Part shown: positions 38,155-45,717 of the stretch, piece by piece
How positions within the stretch are numbered: the first letter of the stretch is position 1
Layout of the letters: every line of letters starts with the position of its first letter
Assembly: GCF_017656155.1 (NCBI RefSeq)
Contig: NZ_JACDOH010000002.1
Span: forward strand, 124,001-188,000
Length of the DNA stretch: 64,000 nt
Reading direction: 5' to 3'
Origin: Thermosyntropha sp.
GTDB taxonomy: Bacteria > Bacillota > Syntrophomonadia > Syntrophomonadales > Syntrophomonadaceae
Position numbers and translations under genes: made by a program
Notes under the pieces: generated by a model
What the model was told of the DNA's origin: nothing
Seen by the model: the letters and a program-made list of their open reading frames with translations, nothing else
Database searches by the model: none

Positions 38155-38220
38155 CGCTCTATGAGGATAAGTGATGAATAGTGTTGACAAGTGTTGACAA
38201 TTACGATATACTATAGAGCG
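38155..38220. promoter_or_regulatory. 8-bp inverted repeat bracketing the R-M promoter
   Basis: CGCTCTAT (38155-38162) and ATAGAGCG (38213-38220) are perfect inverted copies 50 bases apart, flanking the -35/-10 region. A tandem AGTGTTGACA repeat (38180-38199) lies between. The arrangement suggests an operator for a looping or dimeric regulator; both nearby HTH proteins are candidates. Confidence 0.5.
38184..38212 (+). promoter_or_regulatory. Sigma-A-type promoter of the restriction-modification operon
   Basis: TTGACA at 38184-38189 and TATACT at 38207-38212 are 17 bases apart, close to consensus. The first coding start (ATG 38232) lies 20 bases downstream. Confidence 0.8.
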
Positions 38221-38231
38221 AGGTGATACAT

Positions 38232-39392
38232 ATGGCAACAAACAAAGTAGCAAACTTTTTAAACACAAGCAGCGCTGCAGAATTTCTTGGAATTAGTGTT
38301 TCTACTCTATATCGTATGGTTGAAAAAGGAATTCTTAACCCAATAAAGACTCCAGGTGGTCAACGCAGATTTGATATAACTGAATTAGAGCAATACTTAA
38401 ACATGAGCAAAACAATTATTGCTCCACAGAATCCACGGATGGGCAAAGAACAATCCTTAAAAAACAATGAATCAAATATCAATAGTTTAATCGATTCTAA
38501 AGAAAATGAAACAAAAAATGAGGAAAAAGAGTATTTTCAAGTAGATCCTAGAAATAAACTTAATGACTTAACAGGAAAAGAATGGCTTCCTGAAACTAAA
38601 AGTTTTTTCTTTCAAAAGGGATTGGGAGCCAAACATCCTCATGCACAAATTGAAAGGCAGCATCCAGCCCCATTTTCCTTTCAAGATATTGGCCGATTAA
38701 TTCTTTTTTTTACAAAGCGTGGTCAGAAGGTACTAGATCCGTTTGGCGGGGTCGGTTCAACCGCTAAAGCCTGTGCACTTAATGGAAGAATTTGCACCCA
38801 AATTGAACTTTCCCCGAAATGGCATGAGCTTGCAATTAAGAGATTGGAAACAGAAGTGGCAGAAGGTGAATCATCTAATCACAAATTCATTAATGGAGAT
38901 TGTCGTAAAGTACTTAAAACATTTGAATCAAATATCTTTGATTTTATTGTAACAAGCCCACCATATTGGGCAATTTTAAATAAGCGTGCTGATCATAAAG
39001 TAATCAAAGAACGCGTGAATAATAGCCTGGCTACAAATTATTCCGATAGTGATGATGATTTAGGTAATATTGAAGATTACGGAAAATTTATAAATGTTTT
39101 AGTTAATGATGTTTTTCTCGAGTGCGGTAGGGTTATAAAAGAAGGAAAATATATGTGTATAATAGTTTCTGATTTTAGAAATAAATCAGAGTTTATTAGT
39201 TTTCATAGTGATCTAATTCAAAAGCTTAACAAAGCGGCTATTGATGATAAACATTTTTGGGGACTACAAGGTACTAAGATTCTTATACAAAATCACAAAA
39301 GTCTTTTACCTTATGGATATCCCTTCGCTTATGTGGAAAACATTCATCACCAATACATCTTAATATTTAGAAAAGAAAAACGAAAAAAGTGA
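38232..39392 (+). CDS. DNA methyltransferase with N-terminal MerR/excisionase-type HTH
   Basis: The 386 residues begin with an excisionase/MerR-like helix-turn-helix (about 10-57, SAAEFLGISVSTLYRMVEKG) and a Lys/Glu/Asn-rich linker. A class-I methyltransferase follows with motif I LDPFGGVGST at 168-177 and the catalytic TSPPYW at 241-246. This motif order and the SPPY form suggest an N4-cytosine (or N6-adenine) amino-methyltransferase. ATG 38232 has GAGGTG upstream; the in-frame GTG at 38223 overlaps that RBS. It is first in a four-gene operon and probably protects one strand of an asymmetric site. The HTH could bind the upstream operator (inference). Confidence 0.82.
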   Translation: MATNKVANFLNTSSAAEFLGISVSTLYRMVEKGILNPIKTPGGQRRFDITELEQYLNMSKTIIAPQNPRMGKEQSLKNNESNINSLIDSKENETKNEEKEYFQVDPRNKLNDLTGKEWLPETKSFFFQKGLGAKHPHAQIERQHPAPFSFQDIGRLILFFTKRGQKVLDPFGGVGSTAKACALNGRICTQIELSPKWHELAIKRLETEVAEGESSNHKFINGDCRKVLKTFESNIFDFIVTSPPYWAILNKRADHKVIKERVNNSLATNYSDSDDDLGNIEDYGKFINVLVNDVFLECGRVIKEGKYMCIIVSDFRNKSEFISFHSDLIQKLNKAAIDDKHFWGLQGTKILIQNHKSLLPYGYPFAYVENIHHQYILIFRKEKRKK

Positions 39393-39402
39393 GGGATGTC
39401 AA

Positions 39403-40233
39403 ATGGAGATGGAGTATAACAAAGTTTATTGTGGCAACAGCGATGAATTATTAATTGAAATGATAAAAAAAGGAATGCGCTTTGATTTAATTCTCACGGA
39501 TCCACCTTATAATCTTAATAAAGATTTTGGTAATGATAGCGACAAATTACTATTAAAAGAATTTTTAGACATAACAAAAAAGCGTATTGAAAACTGCAAG
39601 AGTTTGTTAAACGATACCGGCAGTATTATTTGGTTTGGAATTCATAATTATATTGGTTATATCCAAGTAATTATGTATGAAGCTGGTCTCTATTACCGTC
39701 GTATGAATATTTGGCATTATAAAAATGGTTTTAGTCGTGTTAAAACTGTTCCAACAGCTCAATATGAGCCATTTTTATGGTTTTCAAAATCAAACAAAAA
39801 ATGGACATATAATTATGATGATATTAGAATACCGTATAAAAGTGCAGAACGATTAAAAAATCCAGTTTATTATACAGGAGCAAATGGAGAGAGAAAAAAA
39901 TGGACTCCTAATCCTTTAGGTGCATTACGAGGAGATATCTGGGAGTATCCAACATTAGCAGGTAAATTATTCAAAGAAGAGAAGACGGAGCATCCTACAC
40001 AAAAACCCGAATCTTTAATTACAGATTTAATTAAAGCTTTTTGTCCTAAAAACAAAGATGGTTTATATGAAGGCACAATACTCGACCCATTTCACGGTTC
40101 TGGCACTTTGGGTGTTTGTTGTGAAAAGTTAAATGCAGAAGGACATAAGATAAAATGGATCGGTATTGAAATCGAGCAAAAATGGTGTGATGTTGCCAAT
40201 AATAGGCTTGCGAAAATAAAAAATTTGCTATAA
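39403..40233 (+). CDS. DNA methyltransferase, DPPY type (second modification enzyme)
   Basis: The 276-residue methyltransferase has LTDPPYNLNKDFG near residue 30 and motif I TILDPFHGSGTLGVCC near 225, the beta-class order. DPPY favours N6-adenine. It lies 10 bases after the first methyltransferase, with a GAGGGATG RBS. Two different methyltransferases with one nuclease are usual for type IIS systems, where the two strands of the site differ. The target sequence cannot be read from the gene. Confidence 0.87.
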   Translation: MEMEYNKVYCGNSDELLIEMIKKGMRFDLILTDPPYNLNKDFGNDSDKLLLKEFLDITKKRIENCKSLLNDTGSIIWFGIHNYIGYIQVIMYEAGLYYRRMNIWHYKNGFSRVKTVPTAQYEPFLWFSKSNKKWTYNYDDIRIPYKSAERLKNPVYYTGANGERKKWTPNPLGALRGDIWEYPTLAGKLFKEEKTEHPTQKPESLITDLIKAFCPKNKDGLYEGTILDPFHGSGTLGVCCEKLNAEGHKIKWIGIEIEQKWCDVANNRLAKIKNLL

Positions 40234-40276
40234 TTAATTAAATCGAACGAGTAACTAAACAAAAATTGACAGTGCT

Positions 40277-40305
40277 AAACCTTTCATCGAAACGATGAAA
40301 GGTTT
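40277..40305 (+). other. 13-bp perfect hairpin between methyltransferase and endonuclease genes
   Basis: AAACCTTTCATCG (40277-40289) pairs with CGATGAAAGGTTT (40293-40305) around a 3-base AAA loop. No U-tract follows (GCTCTCTTAGCC), so it is not a standard terminator. The endonuclease RBS (AAGGAGG) is 13 bases downstream. It may lower or process the transcript entering the nuclease gene. Confidence 0.65.
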
Positions 40306-40334
40306 GCTCTCTTAGCCAAGGAGGATATAAATAA

Positions 40335-42053
40335 ATGATAAGGTTTCCTAATCCGGGATCTGATATTCCAACCTTTATACATATCTTTCAAACAATTTAT
40401 ACATATTTAAGCGATTATAAAGTTTTTACCTTAGATGATATGTCTCAAACACTAACGAAAATGAATTTAGCTGCTTCCTCAGGTTATGTCGGCGAGCAAG
40501 CTTTAAAACTATCTACTAGAAAAGATCGCAGCAGAGATCCGTTATATAATCAATCAAAAATGTATGCCGAATTATATCGATCCTTGGGTTGGATAACTTC
40601 CAGCGAAGAAAAGGCGCTTCTATTTTCATTTACACTTCTAGGTGAACATATGGCAGCGGCTAAAATCGATCCAAAATCCATTTTTGAGGAAAGTGTTTTA
40701 GGGATTAATTACCCAAATCAAGTTATTGATAATAAAAATGAAAACGCATCAAGGACTTTTGCCACTATTCTTCTTACCGCTTATGAACTAGATGGCTATA
40801 TTTGTCGTGATGAAATTATTGTAGGTCCTTTAAATATTGATGATACCGACTTAAGGGCTTTTTCATCAATGATTGATTACATAAAAGCAATGCGGGGTGA
40901 TATTAGAAAACTTCATGGAGCTATATTAGAATTGTCTAAAAGAATAAAAATTCAAATTAATACTATGCAAAACTATACTAGATTTCCAATGTCCGTATTA
41001 ACATACTGTGGTTGGTTTGAAAAAGTTAGGCAAAATATCTTGTACCCTAATGGACGAAACATGGTTATCCTAAAAATGACCCAATATGGTCGAGAAAAAG
41101 CTGAATGGCTTAAGAGAGTTCTAGATATACGTACAGAACATTTTGAAAAGATGGACGAAGCTGTTAAGCCTGCTATGATTAGACTTGGCTTTTATACAAT
41201 GCTACAAAGGGCTAATTTTGATGTTACACCTGTTTATGATAGCATTGCTAAGGATTCAGTTGCATTAAGTAAACATATTGGTGATAAAGAGTTACTTTTT
41301 TCTCCTTATCAGACTATCAAAACACCTATTGTAAATTCTGCACTTGGAATTGAATACACCCCATCATCTTCAGACATAAAAGAGTATAACCGAATTGTAG
41401 CGGAAACTAAAGACATTTATAAAATAACAGCCGCACCAAAAGGAACTGTGAGATTGTTGCGCCAGACTTCGACAGACACATTATCTTTAAAAGAGGAATC
41501 AGAAATTTCAAAAAAGATAAAAAGCATGATAAATGATGGTAAAGAAGATCAAGAAATTGTAGATTCATTGTTTGCTGAATACCACAATGCAACTCAAACT
41601 GTGTTTTATCCATTAATTGCTGATTTATTTTGTATATTAGGATTTAATTGTACTGCCACAAGAGCAGGCATAAACTATGAAAGATGGGACGCAATTGCAA
41701 TTGACGATGACTTTACAATACCCATTGAAATAAAATCCCCCTCAGAAGAAGAATATATTTCTATAAAAGCTGTGCGCCAGGCACTAGAAAATAAAATAAT
41801 CCTCTTATCTCGCAAGACTTATAATACGGATTGGGATACAGTTAGTTTAGCAGTTGGCTATCATATGCCTCATGATCGTGCAGAGGTAGGACGATTGATT
41901 GATGATATAAAGTTTGCATTCAATATTAAAATCGGAATCATAGATTTTAAATCGCTGTTGATAATGGCTATAAAAACTCTACGCGGTAGCGCATATATCG
42001 ACCCACAAGAAATCAGAAAGATGGAGGGTTTAATAAATGTCGAAAATTCTTAA
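40335..42053 (+). CDS. AlwI-like type IIS restriction endonuclease
   Basis: The 572 residues resemble the AlwI endonuclease family. The N-terminus (IRFPNPGSDIPTFIHIFQTI, YRSLGWITSS) is the DNA-recognition part. The C-terminal nuclease core is PD-(D/E)xK: Asp452 in YERWDAIAIDD and Glu465-Ile-Lys467 in IPIEIKSPSE, followed by QALENKI. AlwI-type enzymes cut outside an asymmetric site, which fits the two upstream methyltransferases. An AAGGAGG RBS precedes ATG 40335. Its last 17 bases overlap the next gene. I do not predict the recognition site. Confidence 0.78.
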   Translation: MIRFPNPGSDIPTFIHIFQTIYTYLSDYKVFTLDDMSQTLTKMNLAASSGYVGEQALKLSTRKDRSRDPLYNQSKMYAELYRSLGWITSSEEKALLFSFTLLGEHMAAAKIDPKSIFEESVLGINYPNQVIDNKNENASRTFATILLTAYELDGYICRDEIIVGPLNIDDTDLRAFSSMIDYIKAMRGDIRKLHGAILELSKRIKIQINTMQNYTRFPMSVLTYCGWFEKVRQNILYPNGRNMVILKMTQYGREKAEWLKRVLDIRTEHFEKMDEAVKPAMIRLGFYTMLQRANFDVTPVYDSIAKDSVALSKHIGDKELLFSPYQTIKTPIVNSALGIEYTPSSSDIKEYNRIVAETKDIYKITAAPKGTVRLLRQTSTDTLSLKEESEISKKIKSMINDGKEDQEIVDSLFAEYHNATQTVFYPLIADLFCILGFNCTATRAGINYERWDAIAIDDDFTIPIEIKSPSEEEYISIKAVRQALENKIILLSRKTYNTDWDTVSLAVGYHMPHDRAEVGRLIDDIKFAFNIKIGIIDFKSLLIMAIKTLRGSAYIDPQEIRKMEGLINVENS

Positions 42054-43095
42054 CCAAAAGAATTACAAACAATCTATATTATTAATGAAATCTGATGAAC
42101 GAATATTAGAGATATTACATGTACCAAATAAACCTTCGATTTTGAAAAGAACGCAATCATCATGCAGTGCTTGCTGTATTAGCTGTGTAACTCCTTATTG
42201 TATGAAATATTTACCGGAAGAAATAACACCACAAAGCAAGTATTTTAATGCTTTCCCTGTGGATGTGAACGATAATGTATGTCCAACCTCAGCAATCTCA
42301 TGGGATAAAGAGAGTTTGACTCCATCAATTAATGAAAAATTATGTATTAATTGCGGTTTATGTGCTTCTAGATGTCCAGCAGGTGCAATTTATTTAACAA
42401 GTAAATGTGCAGTAGTCAATTTTGATATTAATTTGGTTGAAAAAGTAGATTTTACAGAGGAAACATATTCATTACATATAAATCAAATTCAGAACCTGTT
42501 GAAAGCTAAACATATTGGGCAAATGCTTAAAGAATCTGAGAAGCAAATGGCTACAATTTACCAGAAAATTGCATCTATTAATACTGATGCGCAGTTTCCA
42601 AATCTTTTTACAAGAAACCTTCTTATTCAAACAGGAAATCGTTGTTTCATACGACGAAGAGGTGATGTATATTTACGAATGGATGTCATTATGGAACTTA
42701 GTGATTCCGTCGCAATAATTGAAGTTGAATTCAATAAAGATTCTCTCGAATCACCAAGAGCAATACTAGATGATATTGCTGTATTAGTTTCTAGATATGG
42801 AATTAATATAGAGCTTATTAAACCGTTTATTGTATGCTTAGAGTTTCCAAACATTCGCACAGAATACTGGCGAGTTATAAAGGATATTGCTAACGTTCTG
42901 AAAATTAATATTAATTCATTAAGTATAGGTGTTTTAATTTTATTTGTCTGGAACTTTAAAAAAATAAATTTTTCCCAAATACCCTTTTATGCAGATATCG
43001 ACAAAGCTTCAATTAAACAAGAAGTCCAGACTGCTATAGGTTTTGACCTCAATCTAACCAGTGAAAACTGTGCTATACTCGAACCCAAGAAATAA
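42037..43095 (+). CDS. Ferredoxin-like [4Fe-4S] protein fused to a possible nuclease domain, coupled to the endonuclease
   Basis: I do not recognise this 352-residue protein as a whole. Cysteines C43, C46, C50 with C82-P, and C103, C106, C109 with C113-P, follow the crossed pattern of 2[4Fe-4S] ferredoxins (CINCGLCASRCPAGAI is textbook). C47 and C55 are extra. After a helical linker (about 130-185), residues 205-260 read RRRGDVYLRMDVIMELSD and AIIEVEFNKD, with D216, E229 and E231. The D...E-x-E spacing resembles the BamHI variant of PD-(D/E)xK. It overlaps the AlwI-like gene by 17 bases with GGAGGG before ATG 42037, so the two are made together. Second cleavage subunit, redox sensor or specificity partner are options. 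Confidence 0.7.
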   Translation: MSKILNQKNYKQSILLMKSDERILEILHVPNKPSILKRTQSSCSACCISCVTPYCMKYLPEEITPQSKYFNAFPVDVNDNVCPTSAISWDKESLTPSINEKLCINCGLCASRCPAGAIYLTSKCAVVNFDINLVEKVDFTEETYSLHINQIQNLLKAKHIGQMLKESEKQMATIYQKIASINTDAQFPNLFTRNLLIQTGNRCFIRRRGDVYLRMDVIMELSDSVAIIEVEFNKDSLESPRAILDDIAVLVSRYGINIELIKPFIVCLEFPNIRTEYWRVIKDIANVLKININSLSIGVLILFVWNFKKINFSQIPFYADIDKASIKQEVQTAIGFDLNLTSENCAILEPKK

Positions 43096-43287
43096 CATAA
43101 ATATAACTATGAGGTAATACATATACGCACATTTTCACATTTTTTAAGAAAATTCAAGCCAATTATAATCTAAGCTAAAACATCTATCTTGTATCCTCAA
43201 CTCCTATAAAAAATGACCTTTATCTAATCTGTTTACTCAACTATTAATTTTCAGGGTGGTTGATATGTTCCCGCAATCAATAAAAAT

Positions 43288-43355
43288 AAGGGTCTCCTGA
43301 CATTGCCACATCCGGCAGAGCGGCCTTGAGAAAAGCTAAATGTCTGGAAACCCTT
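43288..43355 (-). terminator. Long interrupted hairpin after rlmD
   Basis: The minus strand forms AAGGGT-TCC-GACATT paired with AATGTC-GGA-ACCCTT (43355-43288), with single-base bulges and a GC-rich apical part, followed by ATTTTTATT. It lies 25 bases beyond the rlmD stop. It is longer than a usual terminator and may be a repeat element used as one. The rest of 43096-43379 holds no gene. Confidence 0.6.
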
Positions 43356-43379
43356 TATTTATCTACATCTTCAGCCGTC

Positions 43380-44621
43380 CTATTTCTCCACCCTTGACAT
43401 CAAGACGACACACTCAACGTGATGTGTCTGGCAAAACATATCAAAAGGCTGGATTTTTTGTATTTCGTAACCCCCGACAGTCAGTAATGCCAGGTCGCGG
43501 GCGAGAGTAGAAGGATTACAGGAAACATAAAGTATTTTTTCAGGTTTAAATTTAATTAGGACATCTATAACTGCTCTTTCAAGTCCGCTGCGGGGAGGAT
43601 CCACCACTGCTATATCAAACTTTTCGTGCAGTTCAGGCAAAATTTTTTCACAATCCCCTGCTATGAAGCGGCTGTTTTTTATTCTATTTTGTATCGCATT
43701 ATATTCGGCATTAGCTGTCGCTTCCCGGTTGTTTTCTATTCCCAGCACAAAACCGGCCTGATCAGCCAGAGATAATCCTATACTGCCCACACCGCAATAA
43801 GCATCAAGTATTTTTTCTCCACCGGTCAATTCTAAAGCTTTTTTTACAAAGTCTATTATTTTTTCATTCTGCTTCTGGTTGATCTGGAAAAAACTTAAGG
43901 GAGACAATCTAAAGATGTTGTCCCCTATTTTTTCCTCCAGATATAAATCACCGTGGATATGTTCCAGGTGACCTCGGTTATAAAAATAGATTGCATCTGT
44001 CTGGCTTTTCAGAGCGGATATAAAATTGCTATCCAGATTTAGATTTTTAAAAATGAGCATTATCCTCTTGCTGTAAGATGACTGTCTTAGGACAATTTCA
44101 CCTTGTCCATAACCCTCGTTTCTCTGCAAAAGCTCACTTAGAACCCAGCTTACCCGCTGCATATCCTCAGAAATAAGTCTACAGGTTTTAATTTCTACCA
44201 GGTTCTGGCTTTCCGGCTGATAATAGCCCAGCTTGCCTTCTTTTACATGCCAGGTTACCTTATTGCGATACTGCCAGGGATAATCTGCTCCTATGACTCC
44301 GTTTATTTCAACATCCAGTTTTCCTATTCTGGCTGTTGCATCTTCAACTATTCTCTGTTTTATGCGCAGCTGTTCTTCATAAACAGTATGCTGTAAATGG
44401 CAGCCCCCGCATTGATAGTAATGAGAACATGACGGCTCTGTCCGGTAAGAGGAAGGCTTTAGGATATTGAGTATCCGGGCATATGCAAATTTTCTTTTTT
44501 CTTTGACTATTTCTATTTCTACTTTTTCCCCGGGAAGAGCATAAGGAATAAAAACCGCTTTTCCGTTTATCCTTCCTACGCCTTCCCCTTTGTGGGTTAT
44601 TCCCTCAATTTCACAGTACAC
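43380..44621 (-). CDS. rlmD: 23S rRNA (uracil-5-)-methyltransferase, RlmD/RumA type
   Basis: The enzyme makes 5-methyluridine in RNA using SAM. An N-terminal TRAM domain (KGEGVGRINGKAVFIPYALP) leads to the 4Fe-4S cysteines CSHYYQCGGCHLQH. The SAM site is ILDAYCGVGSIGLSLA, then DPPRSGLERAV, and the catalytic Cys is in YVSCNPSTLARDLALL. 413 residues is slightly short for the family but complete. The first codon is GTG at 44621. The exact uridine (U1939, U747 or tRNA U54) cannot be told from sequence alone. Confidence 0.88.
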   Translation of the reverse strand: MYCEIEGITHKGEGVGRINGKAVFIPYALPGEKVEIEIVKEKRKFAYARILNILKPSSYRTEPSCSHYYQCGGCHLQHTVYEEQLRIKQRIVEDATARIGKLDVEINGVIGADYPWQYRNKVTWHVKEGKLGYYQPESQNLVEIKTCRLISEDMQRVSWVLSELLQRNEGYGQGEIVLRQSSYSKRIMLIFKNLNLDSNFISALKSQTDAIYFYNRGHLEHIHGDLYLEEKIGDNIFRLSPLSFFQINQKQNEKIIDFVKKALELTGGEKILDAYCGVGSIGLSLADQAGFVLGIENNREATANAEYNAIQNRIKNSRFIAGDCEKILPELHEKFDIAVVDPPRSGLERAVIDVLIKFKPEKILYVSCNPSTLARDLALLTVGGYEIQKIQPFDMFCQTHHVECVVLMSRVEK

Positions 44622-44659
44622 TTTTTCTCTTAATCCTCCTATCTGTAATTCTTACCGCT

Positions 44660-44866
44660 TCAGCAAACATCAGAACCCACAACATCATAACCCTTCTGAA
44701 CCCTGTTTTTTACAAGTTCACCACCTGTTAAAAGTGCCACCAAATGCTCACTGGTTTCAGCAAGGGGATCTCTATTGGATTCTACACACCCAATGTAATT
44801 AAGAAATTCCAACCTGGCTGTTCTATATGAAAGAAATACTGATAGAAATTCATTTAAATTTGACAT
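44660..44866 (-). CDS. Small conserved-looking protein of unknown function
   Basis: ATG 44866 has a perfect AGGAGG seven bases upstream (CACTAGGAGGTAAGGGT), so this 68-residue ORF is probably real. It reads MSNLNEFLSVFLSYRTARLE, then NYIGCVESNRDPLAETSEHL and VALLTGGELV, predicted mostly helical and soluble. I do not recognise the family. It precedes rlmD by 38 bases on the same strand. Cys28 and the terminal Cys are the only cysteines. Confidence 0.55.
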   Translation of the reverse strand: MSNLNEFLSVFLSYRTARLEFLNYIGCVESNRDPLAETSEHLVALLTGGELVKNRVQKGYDVVGSDVC

Positions 44867-44945
44867 ACCCTTACCTCCTAGTGAGAATTATATCATACTG
44901 CTTTCCAAAATCTTCAATAACCTTATCCGCAGGTTATTTCCTGCC

Positions 44946-44987
44946 TTGAGTTGTCTTTGTTTCTTTGTTATAATTAAATCAAAGAAA
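44946..44987 (+). promoter_or_regulatory. Promoter and inverted-repeat operator of the toxin-antitoxin pair
   Basis: TTGAGT (44946-44951) and TATAAT (44969-44974) are 17 bases apart. An 8-bp inverted repeat TTTCTTTG/CAAAGAAA (44960-44967, 44980-44987) brackets the -10, a usual place for autorepression by an AbrB-type antitoxin. Confidence 0.7.
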
Positions 44988-45038
44988 ATTTGTACATTAT
45001 ATTATTACTCAGCATATACTAAGAAAAGGTGAATAATT

Positions 45039-45416
45039 ATGTTGCAAACAACCCAACTGGGAGGTGTTAATTCTATGTTGAAAAAACGTATTTCCGTATC
45101 AAAGAAACGACAGATAACTATTCCTATAGAATTTTTCAATCGTCTCGGTATTGAAAAGGAAGTTGACTGCTATCTACAAAACGATGCTATTATTATCCGC
45201 CCTGTGCGTGAAAACACCGGCGAATTCGATGAACAAATCCTTGCCGACTTAATATCTCAAGGTCTTTCCGGGACTGAGCTTCTTGAAAAGTTTAAGGAAA
45301 TGCGGCGCAAGGTTCGTCCTGCTGTTGAACGCTTGCTTGATGAAGCCTACCTTGCTACTGCCGGTAAAGCCAGTTTTTTCACGTATGAAGATGTTTTCGG
45401 TGAGGAAGACGAATGA
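45039..45416 (+). CDS. AbrB/SpoVT-type antitoxin
   Basis: The 125-residue protein has an N-terminal swapped-hairpin AbrB domain (KRISVSKKRQITIPIEFFNR) and a C-terminal toxin-binding tail (VRPAVERLLDEAYL, FFTYEDVFGEEDE). It would bind its own promoter repeat and neutralise the downstream toxin. Two starts have RBSs: ATG 45039 (AAAAGGTGA) and ATG 45075 (GGGAGGTG); the second gives the usual AbrB length. It overlaps the toxin gene by 4 bases. Confidence 0.82.
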   Translation: MLQTTQLGGVNSMLKKRISVSKKRQITIPIEFFNRLGIEKEVDCYLQNDAIIIRPVRENTGEFDEQILADLISQGLSGTELLEKFKEMRRKVRPAVERLLDEAYLATAGKASFFTYEDVFGEEDE

Positions 45417-45712
45417 TGTATAAGCTTATTATTCTGCCTCCTGCTGCCCGTTTTTTAAAAAAGCTGAAAGAAAAACCTCTCAAAGCAGCTTTTCAAAAAG
45501 CCGTTGATGAAATCCTCAAGAATCCTTATATAGGTGAACCTAAAACGGGCGATCTTTCTGGTGTCTTTTGTTATGATATCTATTACAACAAAACAAACTA
45601 TGAGCTGGCCTATACAATCATCGAAGAAGGCGATTCAACCATTGTTGTAATTCTTGCCGGTACCCGTGAAAATTTTTATGAAGAATTGAAACGATATATG
45701 AAAAACCTTTAA
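45413..45712 (+). CDS. RelE/ParE-family toxin
   Basis: The 99-residue basic protein shows the RelE/ParE fold pattern: YKLIILPPAARFLKKLKEKP, GEPKTGDLSGVFCYDIYY, YELAYTIIEE and AGTRENFYEELKRYM. RelE-type toxins cleave mRNA on the ribosome; ParE types poison gyrase. The residues that separate these are not decisive here. Coupled to the antitoxin by an ATGA overlap. Confidence 0.82.
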   Translation: MMYKLIILPPAARFLKKLKEKPLKAAFQKAVDEILKNPYIGEPKTGDLSGVFCYDIYYNKTNYELAYTIIEEGDSTIVVILAGTRENFYEELKRYMKNL

Positions 45713-45717
45713 CCATA

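Noticed and set aside
27738-43380. Integrative element with an att duplicate of the tRNA-Ala 3' end
   Set aside because: I found no second copy of the tRNA 3' end (TTCGAATCCCATCGTCTCC) and no integrase gene in the region.
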